Shown piece by piece: positions 49,195 through 62,067 of a stretch of 64,000 bases of DNA. The DNA comes from Loxodes magnus. Taxonomy: Eukaryota > Ciliophora > Karyorelictea > Loxodida > Loxodidae. Below the pieces are notes generated by a model that was not told the DNA's origin, made no database searches, and saw only the letters and a program-made list of their open reading frames with translations. The first letter of the stretch is position 1; each line of letters opens with the position of its first letter. Made by a program: the position numbers and the translations under genes. Where the stretch lies: the NCBI GenBank assembly GCA_946699065.1, contig CAMPDV010000381.1, positions 62,001 to 126,000 of the forward strand. The letters are read 5' to 3'.

Positions 49195-49726
49195 ATGCTA
49201 GACTTGAAAGAGATTCAGGACAATCCAACACTCGGATGTACACTTATTGCTTTAAACGAATCTGATCCCTTTATACTACATGTTAATATAAAAATATTAG
49301 AGGGCACTTATAAGGGTTTAACCTTCCATTTGGAAATAAAACTTCCTGATACATTTCCCCTACATACTCCATGGGGAAGAATGGCTCCAGGATTTCCTTA
49401 AATAAAACATGAACATGTATTTGAGGAAAATGGAATATGTACTGACTTCTTAGCAAACTTTGAAGGCTTTTTTTAATAATAGACAGCTGCAGGATGGACT
49501 TCAAGTATTACCTTAAAATAACTGTTAATTGTACTATAATCATTTTAGCTGATCACGAAGTAACGGTTTCTTAAAGCTTCGTAGAGAATTTAAAGTCATA
49601 AATAGATAGATATTAATGTCGAAAATGTGGACATAAAGCAGGGAATCCATATCCTGCAATTCCTACACTAAGTGAAAAAAGTTAATACGTATCAGATCCA
49701 AATCTTGACATATATAAATTTTAATT
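49195..49726 (+). CDS. E2 ubiquitin-conjugating enzyme with C-terminal CxxC tail
   Basis: From ATG 49195: MLDLKEIQDNPTLGCTLIAL, a beta sheet (GTYKGLTFHLEIKLPDTFP), GFPQIKHEHVFEENG, and the active-site region GICTDFLANFEG with the expected Cys. Then come GWTSSITLKQLLIVLQSF and, after a single frame change at a TTTT run (about 49543-49546), LADHEVTVSQSFVENLKSQI and YQCRKCGHKAGNPYPAIP. The second part continues the E2 pattern so well that a missing T, an assembly indel or a -1 slip is likelier than an unrelated ORF. The CxxC...NPxP tail suggests a small metal-binding extension. Upstream codons (TSSQQVLRI) also look E2-like without an ATG, so the start may be further 5' or spliced. No in-frame TGA was found soon after the tail, so the 3' end is open. 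Confidence 0.75.
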
Positions 49727-49984
49727 ATTATATTTTTTAATCAATTTAAGTCAAAAAATAACCACTTTTAATTTTTAACTTATTTTTTATATTATATTTC
49801 AAAAAAATTTAATTTAATTATAATTATATTTTAAATTATTATTAAAAATAAGACTTAAAAAATTAAAGTTAATGTTTTCATATCTAAATAATATTTTTAA
49901 TTAAATTAGTAATAAGTAATCATTTTCATATTATATCAAGATTTAAGAATGACTTTGCATTTACAACTATTTTTTTGTTACATT

Positions 49985-50512
49985 AAAATGCTGCAAACAT
50001 TTTTATTAATTTTAAATAAATAAATAAATTTGATTATAGAGCGCGTAGCACTCTCGTTGGTGCGCAGCTCTTTAAAAAATGTTTCATACTGACAAGAATG
50101 TTTGTTACTGATAAAATTATCAGATACTGATAAACCTTGTTCAATAATGGTATAATTATTCAGTACTGATAAAAATGTTCAATACTGATATAATTTAAGA
50201 ATACTCGTAATCTTTAATACTTGCTGGAGATTCAAGGACATGGCAGGATTGTGTCTCATTGCATCACCAAAGCAGAGGACGACATGTATCAATTATGGGT
50301 ACTTAAATTCCCCACCTCTGATGACTCGCAAAATTATTTCGTTTTTGTTCCAGAATGCAATCCAAATTAAGCCAGTGTCGAAGGTCTAAGAATCTTATGT
50401 CTCGATGCCAAACCAAAGCAGAGGAAGACATAAAGTTGATTATGGGTACTTAACTTCCCCAACCTCTGATGAAGATGACCTTGTTGTTCACCTTCGAACA
50501 ACTATGGCGGTT
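49985..50512 (-). repeat. short retroposon-like family A, copy 2
   Basis: Nearly collinear with 15100-15602. It has the same starting hairpin, the same pair of CAGAGG/CCTCTG units, the same CAGTACTGA-type repeats and the same 3' hairpin and (TTTA)n tail at the low-coordinate end. Small indels distinguish the copies, mainly in the AT-rich middle. High similarity suggests recent spread. Confidence 0.85.
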
Positions 50513-50689
50513 TTAAAAAATAATATATATAATAAAAATAGGTATGAATGCTTTATTTTATTTCTTATTTTATAAGTGACTATTAAAATTTTAATTTTGC
50601 ACTCTAAAAATTTACTTTATCCATTTATTTAAAAAAGATAAAAATGATTATCATTTATCTAAAATTTGAACAATTATTTCATGGTTAAA

Positions 50690-51606
50690 AATAAATTTCA
50701 ATAACAAATACAAAATTAAGTGTTTGGCTTTCTTGGGGTATTTCAACCTCTTTCTCGCCAGCCTCTAGGTTGCTCTAGAGACTTAATATAAAAGGCTGAA
50801 ATCTCTACAAATCTTCTCCTTGCCATATATTTTGTCCTTTAATTCTTCTTTTACCTAGATGCTAGATGTCTTGTTTTTGCAAATTTCCCCAAATTTGTTA
50901 CAGTATAATCTTTCTTTTTCTCTTGATAACTTTATTTATTATTATTTCTTCCTTTTGTTCTCCAACTACTTCTAATAGTTTCAATATTCTTACTTGAAAT
51001 TCAGAAATTTCTAGCATCTTTTGCACAGATTTTTTTGAAAATTGCAGTAATAACATCTTTTTACTTGTAGTTTAGATTTAAATCTTGAGTTATTTTCACC
51101 TTCGATTATAATTGGATCATTCCTTTATTCTTTCAATTCCATTTAAAGCTGCAATTTATACTGATTTTCTACTATTTTTTCTTATTTGCTGATTAGTTCT
51201 TTGTGCTTCTATTGTAAGTTTTGAGATTAACTACTCTAGTCTTGTGAAATATTTTAAAATGCGTTAAGGTCTCTTTCTTAGGACATGAGCCTCGATTCTA
51301 TTTCCTCTGCAAGTTCAAGTTTTTTCATTAACTTCTTATTGTCTTTCTTCAACTTTTTGACCTCTTCTTGGAAGTATAGCACCACTTTAATCAGTTTATC
51401 ATAGTTTATTTATTATTATGTGGTGAGATCTGAGACATCCGAGTGCATAATATTCTTAGTTTATTTCTTAGGCTTTTCTTCAGAGGTGGGAGATTTATCC
51501 TGATAAGTGTTTTTTTGTTAGTCTTTCCCTGGTCCTAGCCATTCTAGGATGTCGTTAACTCCTACTTTTTAGGAGCCGCGAAGAATTCTGGTTTGAATCC
51601 TGACAT
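50690..51606 (-). pseudogene. ORF1-like coiled-coil zinc-knuckle ORF, paralogue of the one at 16.4 kb
   Basis: Starts at ATG 51606 (MSGFKPEFFAAPKKQEL). Coiled-coil core VVLYFQEEVKKLKKDNKKLM and IESRLMSQERDLNAFQNIS match the ORF at 16447-17271 nearly residue for residue. The knuckle region reads CYYCNFQKNLCKRC, where the spacing of the fold is disturbed. Near the end is GEKEVEIPQESQTLNF, a tail also seen at 21.4 kb. The reading frame appears interrupted about once or twice. It is directly followed on the same strand by a family A short element. Retroelement class undetermined. Confidence 0.55.
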
Positions 51607-51609
51607 TTT

Positions 51610-53440
51610 TTTTTAAATTTAAAAGATAATAATTTATAAAGATAAAATGTAAGATAAACTTTAGAATTTATAATAAATAAAATTAAAAATTTCATTCAAT
51701 TAACAGATAATCCTGATTTTTTTTAATTTAGATCCTCTTAAAATAAAATAGATAAAAAGATATTTTAATTAATGTTATAATCTAAAAATATTAGAAGTAA
51801 AAAATGAGTTAAATCTTAAAGGATTCTTTAGTAATAATATTTCTAGATAATCATTAGTAAAAAGAAAGAAAGTCCCTAATTTATAAGATTTTTTATTAAA
51901 TTTATGAAGAAAAAATTAATAATAAAACTCAGTCCTAAAATGAATTACAATTTAAACATATTTAACTACAAATTTCTATAAATTTTATATCTTATTAAAA
52001 AGCTAAAGTTTTATATAAATTAAAGAACTATTTCTAAAATTAAATAAATATTTTTATTATATATTTAAGAATTTAAAAATTTATAAAATGTGTAAGACTA
52101 TTACAAATAAACCTTTCTTTAAAAAAATTTAGAGTTTAGAAAATTATAAATAAATATACAATTACTAAAATATTTAAACTAAAAAGTACATAAATATTCT
52201 TATTTAAGCAGTCTTTAGTTTTAAATTCTAAAATTAAAAAGTTATCTTAATTTAATAAATAGAGCGATAAAGATATCTAAAATTTAATAAATTCTAACAT
52301 AAAAAGGTTGAAATTAAAAGAGATAATATTTATAGGATATTAATGAATCTATTAAGTAAAAAAGAATTTCTAAAGTTTTATTATTATTATTATTAAATAA
52401 TTAATTCTTATGCTACAAAGTTTAATTATTTTATTTAGTTTAAACTTGCTAAAATATCATAAACTGTAGCTAATAAAAATATAATATAAAATTAGTTCTT
52501 TAAGTTTAATAAATAAAATAGATTTAAAAATACTTTGATTAATATATAGTTAAATATTCTAAAACTTTTTAGGATTCCTTGATTATGAAAGCTTTAAATT
52601 AATTTAGCTTTTTAATAAATTTAATATGATTTAGTGATAATTTTTGATGATTTAAAGTGGGAAATAAATGTAAATTAGCATTATTTAATAAATTATAAAT
52701 AATTGAATTTGATTAAAAAGGATAAAATGATTTGTTAGTATTTTGACTTAAAGTAGTTAATGAATAATAGACTAATGATTTAATGATTATATTGATTTTT
52801 AATGATTAATAATGTTTATAGTTTTACAATATTACTAGCATAATCCTTTATTTTATACTCCTTTTATATTTTTGATGACTAATTTAAATTAATCTTTTTT
52901 GATAAGATAATAATTTAATTAATTAATTTTATTATTTTTAAATTAAATATACTAATTATTTATTTATCAATTCATAGTAATTTAACATTATTTAAATAAC
53001 ATTTAACTATATAGACAGTAAGTCAACATCAAAACTACTATTACTACTATCAAATTAGCATACTCAATATTTACATACTTTTACTAACAAACCTAAATAA
53101 CTAATTTCAAATTACTTCTTATTCCTTAATTCTTTAATAACTTATGCCATATAATATCTATTTATTCAATATTTAACTTATATACAAATATTACATTCTA
53201 TAGTTTAATTTAAACCAATTCAAACAAATCAATAACCAATTATAACCAATTTTACTTCTACTAAATCCAAAGATATAGTAAATTATTAGATAATTAAAAG
53301 CAGAAACTAAATTATTACTATTTACTTAATTCCTATTAATATCAAACCTGTACTAAAATTGCCTTTTATTTCTATTTCTGAAATAAGAAAAAGAAAGGCA
53401 GCAATAGTTTAAAGGGTACTTCTTAAATTAAAATTTAGAG
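51610..53440. other. AT-rich spacer
   Basis: A/T homopolymer-rich, no motif, no RNA gene recognised. Weak strand asymmetry changes near 53000 where C-rich short words appear, as in the 2.2-3.2 kb spacer. Confidence 0.5.
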
Positions 53441-53447
53441 ATTTAAA

Positions 53448-54750
53448 ATGTTTGATTCAAAGTTTCCTCCTTAATAAACCGTTACTTGAATTATTTGCTT
53501 TACTATAGTGAAACATACTATTATTTCCTAAAATAGTATTTTAGCATAGAAACAACATGTGTAAGAGAAAGCTTTAGGTTGGCTATCTATAAGTCATTAT
53601 ATTGCACAAGTGTTGGGAATACTAATTGATTTTTACCTTTCATTATAATATCAGCAATGCTAGCTCCAATTTAGCAAAAAAAATTCTACTTAGTAAATAG
53701 ATAAAAATTACACCATTTAATCTTTATTCTCAAAATCAGAGCAAAGAAATTAATCTGAAGTATGATAACTATTTTTTAAAATTAAGAGTTGTTAAGATAA
53801 TCAAAACCTTGCTTACTTATGAATATTTGCAAATAGATATTATAATTGATGATTTCAAAGAGTTTAATAAGCATAGCAATATTTAAATTACAAAATATTT
53901 ATTCTAACAATACCTTTAAAGAAAAGAATGCATATCAACAGTAAAAATATTAGTTGATTTAAAAAGAGATATATAAAACGTTTTCTCTTTAATAATATAC
54001 GCTAAATACAATAGACATCTAATTTAAGAAACTATTTCAATCTAAAAACTAATTAATTATACTTATAATTTTTAATATTAACTGAATCATCGATATATCA
54101 AAACTCAATTCAATAAATTTTGCTTAAGTAGATAGGAATTTGATACATTTTAGCACATCTTCAAACGTAATCATTTTACAGATATATAAACTTAAAATAA
54201 TTAATGAAAAATAGTGTAAAAGACTTGTTTTATATGGCTAAAACTATATTAATCAATAGTTTACAAAAGATAAGATAATTAAATTAGATTAGTACAATAA
54301 AATATTTCATCAATAATATTTAGAAGAGCATTAAAGATTTTTAAGAACTAGAGTGAAGAGAAAATAGATTATATTAAAAACCATAAGCAGATTTAATGAG
54401 CTAAAAAATTATTTATCAAGATGAGAGTGAAAGAGAACTATGAATGAAAGATACAAACTTTTAAATTTATCGTAATTACATGGTTAAATGCCAATAATTA
54501 TGCAATTATGTCTCAATAATTAAAATATTTCACCTCTTATAGTATATTATTATAACTTATTATTTAAACTTTTAAATTGTGATTAAGATTTTTATTTATT
54601 AATTTTAAAAAATTAAAATAAATTTCTTTAATAATTATCATTTATTTTATTATTTTTAAGCTAAAATATGGGAATTTTCAAATATAATTAAATAGCTTGA
54701 TATATATATAAAAGTTAAAAATGATAGATAAATAAAAGTTAATCTTTTAG
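53448..54750 (+). CDS. possible hypothetical protein with hydrophobic N-terminal segment
   Basis: ATG 53448 gives MFDSKFPPQQTVTWIICFTI, then a hydrophobic stretch (LGWLSISHYIAQVLGILIDF) that could span a membrane. After a frame change near 53750 the sequence again looks protein-like (YDNYFLKLRVVKIIKTLLTY, DIIIDDFKEFNKHSNIQI, KECISTVKILVDLKRDIQNV) and stays open to about 54750 as Lys/Ile-rich text. No family recognised. Under this code an open frame in AT-rich DNA is weak evidence, so only the aromatic and charged texture supports it. Confidence 0.3.
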
Positions 54751-55075
54751 CACTTATAACATAAAGGATAGTTTTAGTTAAAATATGTTTTTAATTAAAA
54801 GAAATAAAGTAATTTAATTATAGCTAAATATTTTATTTAAGTATAGTTTTCTTATTATTAGCTAATTAATAATAATTGCTTATATTTAAATTTCTTTAAC
54901 TGACAATGATAAAATAATTAATTTTACATAATTATAATTTTTATAGTTTAATTAAATTTTGATGTATAAATTAATAATCTATACTTAACTTTAAAATCTA
55001 ATAGTTAAATTCATACGCGTTCCATTAAAACTACTTAAGAACTCTCTTCAACGTGGATATTAATTGTAGCGTATT

Positions 55076-57013
55076 ATGAAAGTGAAATCAACCTATAAAT
55101 AGATGAACAGATTAACCGCCTAAAATAATACCGCGAAAGATACGAAACGATTACCTAAGAAATCTTTCCAAAAATAAGATATTATCTTAGATAGTTAGAA
55201 TTCAAAAGATATACCTTCAAATCCTAATTAATATTCAAATAAAGATATCTTTTTATGGTAGTCAAAAATAACATAAACTTAAGATTCATTTTTGAATAAT
55301 GCTAATTAGTAATTCTATTAAATTTCAAATAACGAGACTAGTCAGAAATAAAATAATATTACTAATCCTGATAATTCAAATAATCATTATTTACCTGATC
55401 TTCAGAGCAAACAACCTTAAAATTAAACTGCTGATTTAAGAAATGTAATATAAAATCAAATAATTAATTAGTCTAATGAAAACTTATTAACTTTAGAAAT
55501 AAAAGAACTTAAACATAATATATAAAGACTAATAGATAAGAACCAATAATTAAATGAAATGCTAATTAATATAAAAGCAAAATATGAACGAGATATTGAA
55601 ACATTGATAAGTAACTAAGAAATATCCAAAATATATTATAAAACTTATATAAATAAAATTTATTAGAAATATAAACTATTTTAGAACTATTTTTAGTCAA
55701 TCAAATCTGATATATAGCAATATCACAAAAAAATGCTATCAAAATAACTAGTTCATAAAATTACTTAAACAAACTTTTCCACTTATTACAGTAACTAAAT
55801 AGTTTAAACAGATGAAATAATTATTATAGTTCAAGAAATTTAGATATAATAGAAAAACTATGAGAATTAAGTCAATTCAATAGATGAAATATAATCTAAT
55901 TAAGAGATTCAAATTGAAGCCAATGCTAATTAAAGCTTTACTTAAGATTAAATGATAGGAGCAAATAATTCACTATGTCAAAACTTTAATAAAATTAGAA
56001 ATTTTACTTAAATTGAAATAGATAACTTTATAAATAAAACTTAGCAAGGATATCAATAGACTATATTAGAATAGAACTAATACTTACTTCAACAAATTAC
56101 CTAATAAAAAATAATAACCGAAATTTAACTCCAAAAGATATATTCTTAATATTAAAAATTATAAAACTAATATAAGTAATTTATAGATTAAGAATATAAA
56201 GATTAAATGGAAATTTTAACTTTTAAAATCGAATTAGATAAATAAAGATAATAAAACTATGAAATAAATATAGCTTTTCAGATGTATAAAGAACTATTTT
56301 AGAATTAAATCTAACATACAAAAGAATTTAGTAATTAATAGTAATTTTAGAAGAAGTAATTTGTAGATGCATAAACTTAAAAACTTAATTAAAATTTGAA
56401 AACAGATATATTTAATTATTCTACTAAAAGATTAAAAAAATATTAATAAAACTAAACAGATTCGATCGATGCTATTTATCAGAATTAAACCTTATCTTCC
56501 AATATTAATCTTAATATTCTTAAAAGGAAACATGAAGAAGAAGATAAAATAATTCCACCAGCAAAGCGTATGAGTAAACATAATAATAAAAAAGAGTGCG
56601 ATTAAATAATATGTTATTTCAATCTGACTAGTCTATAACTTTAAAAGTTTATTAAATCAGAAACTTGAAGACATCCATAGTACGAAATGTAAAACATATA
56701 GGGTAGATATGTCACAGTTACTTAAGATCTAGAATAAGGTACATGTGATAGTGTGAAAAGTAAAATTGATATAGATTAAAAAATATACGACGTAAGTAAT
56801 ATATATTTGAATACAATATTTTCATTAACATCCTGAGTATGGAAAAAGATTAGTACATATTTAGATTAACCAATAAGGATAGAAAAGCATTTGGATTTAC
56901 GAAAGTTGTCTACCTGCAGGATCGGAAAAAATTAGAAAGGACTAATAAATTTAAAAAATAAAGATGGGACATATAAATATTAATGGAATAGCGAGCAAGT
57001 GCTTGAATATTGA
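55076..57013 (+). CDS. LINE alpha ORF1, intact length
   Basis: One frame from ATG 55076 to TGA 57011-57013, 645 residues. The N-terminal third is Ser/Asn/Gln-rich. A long coiled coil occupies the middle (LTLEIKELKHNIQRLIDKNQ, LNEMLINIKAKYERDIETL). A putative nuclear localisation cluster (LKRKHEEEDKIIPPAKRMSK) precedes a globular C-terminal domain (FIKSETWRHPQYEMQN, GRYVTVTQDLEQGTCDSV) that is conserved in the copy at 30.2 kb. Two internal TGA codons occur in this domain; one aligns with TGG in the other copy. The end overlaps ORF2 in a different frame, so ORF2 translation probably depends on reinitiation or frameshifting (inference). Confidence 0.75.
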
Positions 57014-60000
57014 AGAATTTATCAGAGATAATAGTATAGATATCTTATCAATAAACAAAACCTGATAAAAAGATGACTTTCCTCCAATATTGATAAATGG
57101 ATTTAAAACATATTTTAAGAACTCAGGAAAAGGAGGAGGCGTATGCTTAATTGTAGAAGAAGAATTTAATAGTACAGAAATACATATATAAGTTGAAAAA
57201 GAAATAATCGATTCATAACAATTAAACTGGATAATATTTTAATCACGTCTTGTTACATGCCTGATAGTGGAAAAAGTTAAGATGTTAAAGATTTAGCTTA
57301 TGAACAACTAAATACATTGCTGAATTTATATAATGATAATCCACATATACTAATGGGAGATTTCAATGCTCTTTTATAAGGTTTCGATGATAATCCTGAA
57401 AATGCTTATGATAATACTATTAGGCTATAAGAATTTTTACTATAAAACGATCTTGAGATAGTGAATGATAGCAACATTAATACATGTATTCACAAAGGAA
57501 CAGGAAAAACCTATTGTAATGATTATATCATTATAAGCAACCATTTGAACGTTAATTAGTTTGCAAATTTCACTGCTCATAATAATAGTTTATTTTCTGA
57601 TCATATTCCAATCACTGTCGACTTTATCAATAATTCTATAGTCTATTGGGAGAAGATAACTCAGAGAAAATATAAAATAAATAGGTTATAAGATGCAATA
57701 GATAGGCAAATATATTTAGGATCTTTCCTGCAACTTATCTAGAATTCTTTTAAATAGATTAAGATAATCTTGAAGATTAATATGAATGCATCAAAAGTAG
57801 TATTTAAGACAATGCTGATTAAACATTAGGTTCGTTTATTCCAGACTCAAATTATAACAAACTTCCTTGAGCTCTCACAAAGAAATATATAGAGATAAAA
57901 AGAGCTAACTCAGAATATAAGGACACTCACATAAAATTTGGAAGAATAAACTAACAAGTAACTAATCTTCATGAGACAGCAAAACGACTTTGGAAAGACT
58001 TCAAGTATAATCTATGAAAATTAAAAAAAAACAAAGCAAAAAAGAAATTTCTACTTCTTAAGGGAGATTCTAAGGAAATGTTTTCACAAGCTAAGAAAAT
58101 TCTAAATCCTATGAAGAGAAATACTATGAACTTTAATTAAGAAATCAAAAATAAATCCATTGAATCATGGGAAAATTGTGTTTTAACAAACATTCTAATC
58201 TAACTCAATAATAGATAAATCTTAGTAATTAAAAAATAGATAAAATATAAGATAGTATCTAAGAAATTAAAGATTATCCACTCTCATATTTATAAGGATT
58301 TTATCTTTTTACCATACAAGAAATATAAGAAATTATAAAAGAAATTCCGAATGAAAAAGCATCTGGTCCAGAAGGAATAAAAGGTGAACTTCTGAAATAT
58401 GGTGGATAATATTTGTTAATAATTCTTCACTCTTTTCTGAATAATATGTTAAGATTTGGAAGAATCCCTTTGGAATTAAATACATTGGCGATAATTCCAA
58501 TATTTAAAAAGGAAATAAAGATGATTGGAAAAACTGACTACCTATTTCTCTTATTAATACTATTCTAAAACTATATGATAAAGCTTTAGCAAAAAGACTA
58601 TACAATCTGCATTAGAGAAATTTGAATCATCCTTCATAAATGGGATTTATGAAAATTAGATAAAAAACTTAATAAATTTGAATAATATAGCAAATAATCG
58701 ATAACTATCGGAAATGTGCTAAAGGTAAGACTAAATTGATAGTAACACTGATAAATGTTGAAAAAATGTTTGACTCAATAGAAAGAAGACTTTCATTTGA
58801 TTAATTTAAGAGAGTTAAACTACCACTTGGAATAATAATAGACTTAGAATCGTTTTACAAAAGCCTAAATTCTTCATTTATCATAGATGGAAAGAATACC
58901 AGAACATTAAAATACAACAATGGAGTTATGTAAGGAAAGTAGCATGGACCAGTTTTAGCATTGTTGTATTATGACATAGTAATTAGGTATTTGGAAAGTA
59001 AAAGTACCTAATTGGGATTCAAATACCAGGGTTATAGTATTAGCTTCGCTTGTAGAGGATGAGCAGATGATCTTATGCTTCTTTCTAAAACTGCAAAGTA
59101 GATGCAGAAGTTAATAAATGAAACAAATCAAGTTTTTGCATGAACACGTTTAAAGATCAATGCTACCAAATCTGAATGCATCTAATTTCTAAAGAAGAAT
59201 CAGAAATAATAAATTTTAAATTTATGGTTAGGAAATTAACCAATTACTTAAAAAGAACAAGTAACATATTTAGGAGTTATTCTACATCAGAAGAATAATT
59301 TGAATCCTCATTGCAAAGAAGTTGTATTCAAATATATAGCTGCAATGAAGAAAGCTGTTTTTTAACTGATGAGATATAAGAACGTAACTCCTTGACATTT
59401 TAAAACTTTATGTAGACTTTTTACTCTACCTAAAGCAGAATATGGAGGAGACTTAGTACCATGAAGTATTCAAAAAGGAGTAACTGGAGTTCTGAACAGA
59501 ATAGAATCAAGCATGAGATTAATTTCAAGAATAGCTTTTTAAGTAGCAACTTCAACATTTAATGAATCATGTTATATAGACCTGAATTGATTACCCTTTA
59601 AGCACATTATGGCTATAAAATTCTTCAGATTCTACCATAAAATTAAATAAGAAAGTATTGATTTTCCAAGATCAACAATAGGCTCTCTTTTCATTAATAT
59701 ATGGAAAAAAATATTTCAATAATAAGATTAAGTGTAGCAATTATCAGACCTTTATAATATCGATCTGCAGAATTAATAGAATAATACCAATCTTAAAACT
59801 TTTACTAACCATATAAGAGAAAAAATACAGCAATATTTCTACAAAGTAGCTACTAAAAAATTTATGAGAATGAAAACAGCTAAAGTATATACTGAATAAT
59901 TTGGTAATCTTTAACAATTTCCACAAATTAATTATACTAAATTAAACAAATAGTATAGACGAGAAAAGTAAATATAGACTTAGAACCTAAACTTATAATT

Positions 60001-60430
60001 TTCGTAAGGATCTTTAAGATCGTCATTACCCCATTGATAATTCCTATTGTATGTGTGGAGAGTATGAAACTTTCGAGCATATCTTTAAATGTGTGTACTA
60101 TTCTAATATAATGAATTGATTATCGGAAATTATGACTTAAGGCGCCTTATACTATATGATCAAGAATATCTAAACTCATTTTCAAGGTCTAAATTGGAGT
60201 ATTTAGACTTATAGATCAAAATATTTCACAAGAAGCTAATGATAAGGAGACTTGAGATTCTAGAAACGGAGAAAGCAAAAAAGGAAGAAGCTAAAGATGA
60301 ATAGAAAGAAGAACTAATTAAAGAAAAATGATGAGATGTAAACAAGATTAAAAAACAATTTAAAAACATTTACTAATGTCAATAATTGAAAGAAGCAATT
60401 CTTGCAATTAAAGACGTCAAAAAACTCTTT
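56964..60430 (+). CDS. LINE alpha ORF2: endonuclease and reverse transcriptase
   Basis: ATG 56964 (MGHINING). The endonuclease has FKTYFKNSGKGGGVCLIVEE, NPHILMGDFNALL and LFSDHIPITVDF. The RT has NEKASGPEGIKGELLKYGG, LPISLINTILKLYDKALAKR, LINVEKMFDSIERR, GVMQGKQHGPVLALLYYD and RGWADDLMLLS, with ADD intact and the Trp encoded by TGA at 59060-59062. Motif A has Asn where copy 1 has Asp (LINVEKMFDS against LIDVENMFDS), so activity is doubtful despite the intact ADD. A CMCGEYETFEHIFKC motif lies near 60050. Two or three frame changes interrupt it. About 1,150 codons in total. Confidence 0.82.
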
Positions 60431-60499
60431 TAGTTTAAATTTATTTATTTTATTAACTTTTATTCCAAAAATACTATTTCACTGGTTTTACGATTAAAA

Positions 60500-61400
60500 T
60501 TTCATAAAATAAATTTATAATGTCTTAACACTGCTAATTCATTTCTTCTCTTCTTCTAGAATCGCTTCCATAATCTAACTGCTTTTTCTTTTTCTTTTTC
60601 TTTTTATTTTAATTTCTATTTTTATAATTTTTCAAAAGCACAATCACACACTTCGCTCTAAAATATACTTATTAAAAATTATAATTTATCTTCTAGTTTA
60701 ATCTAACTAGGCATTTATTTCATCCAGTATATCTTTTAATTATTCCAACGAGCTTTTATAAGAAATAGTAAAGATAATCTTCATTTTTTGAGGAGAATCA
60801 CTTAAAGTAAATTAATGCTGATTTAAAAATTTACTGGGAATTTAAAGTACCTAAATATCTCTTAGAACCATCTAGTCCCAATTTCTCCTCTATATTCTTC
60901 AGCTTTAGATTGGATCTCCTACTGAAACTATTGATATTACTAATTTTAAAAGTAAAAGCCTTTCTTCAAGGTTATGAGATCATATCTAATTTTCAAAGAA
61001 ATCGAATGTACCTTATCAATTTTATTATGCTTGAAATATGATTATCTGATCATACTAATATGATTAAAGTTTTTCCCTTTAATATTTCATTTTGTATCAT
61101 TATGAAAAATTATAGTAACGGATATTAGAAAGTAAAACTATCCAGCATAAAATGAAATCTATTCGACTATTAAGAAAATCTATCGTTATCGTTTTTTGTT
61201 CTTTTTTCCTTTAGAAATTTTCAATATTACTTTAGCAGTCTATTTCGTCTTTCAAATCTTTAAATATACAATCAGCTTGTAATTTTTCCTAGATTAGTCT
61301 AGATTCTTTCATTTCTTATTTACCTCTTTTAATCATCATAAAATTTTTCTTTCTTAGTCAAAATTAAGGTTTCTTTATATTTCTACATGACAATCAAAAT
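60500..61400 (-). CDS. possible hypothetical protein
   Basis: Minus-strand text looks protein-like in two different frames: MMIKRGKQEMKESRLIQEKL with CIFKDLKDEIDCQSNIENF (from about 61340), then, after a frame change, LKLKNIEEKLGLDGSKRYLG with IYFKWFSSKNEDYLYYFL, ending in a Lys-rich run before YGSDSRRREEMN near 60540. No family recognised. It could be a host gene with an intron or a decayed gene beside the LINE end. Confidence 0.3.
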
Positions 61401-62060
61401 ATGTTTGTTTCTCGTAGAATAATCAATACATATTAAATCTGAGATATACTCTTAATTAGTACACACTAAAGTGAAATAGCTTTATATAAGTAATGCTTAG
61501 TACTCCCGCTTTACATTTCCTTCTTAATTAAGAATCCTGCTATATCTTATTTAATTTCAGTCCTCCTATGCTTTACCTTATATATTTATTATTATTAACC
61601 CGAGTTTTACTCTTTATTTTTACAATTAACGGCATAAAATGAACAAAATCAGAAATTAAAATCAATTTTGATTAACAATTTAAATAGCTCTTGATTAAGA
61701 AGTCTTTTAAGAGTAGGTAAAGTAACTGAATTATTTTATGAAAAAGGAGCAAATATTTGACTGCTTGAATCCATAAACTCAATGTTGCACAAATCTTCCC
61801 ACCTACTTTTCGAAGATAATAAGAGGTACACAGTAAAGATATCCTCTCTCCCTCAATTATTATCTTGAGATAACTTATTTTATAGTTTATTTAATTGATA
61901 AGTTCTATATGCTTGCTCTTTTAGATATTTTCTATATTGCATTTAAGTAGAAGAAATTAGATTTTAGGTTTTTAATGCTTTTTAATGTTTTTATTTACTT
62001 TTCCAATTAAAAGTTGTAGATAGACTTATTTATAAACTTAATTATAAAATATGAAATATT
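61400..62060. other. AT-rich spacer
   Basis: Nothing recognised. Contains a slightly GC-richer patch near 61780-61850 without motif. Confidence 0.4.
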
Positions 62061-62067
62061 TAATAAT

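Larger units (their letters stand above)
55020..60440 (+). mobile_element. non-LTR retrotransposon (LINE), family alpha, best preserved copy
   Basis: About 5.4 kb. ORF1 (55076-57013) and ORF2 (from 56964) overlap by 50 bases in different frames. All conserved endonuclease and RT motifs are present, although ORF2 changes frame a few times. The 3' end shares the GAAGCAATTCTTGCAATTAA-type terminus with the other copies. No long poly-A tail or obvious target-site duplication is visible. Confidence 0.88.
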
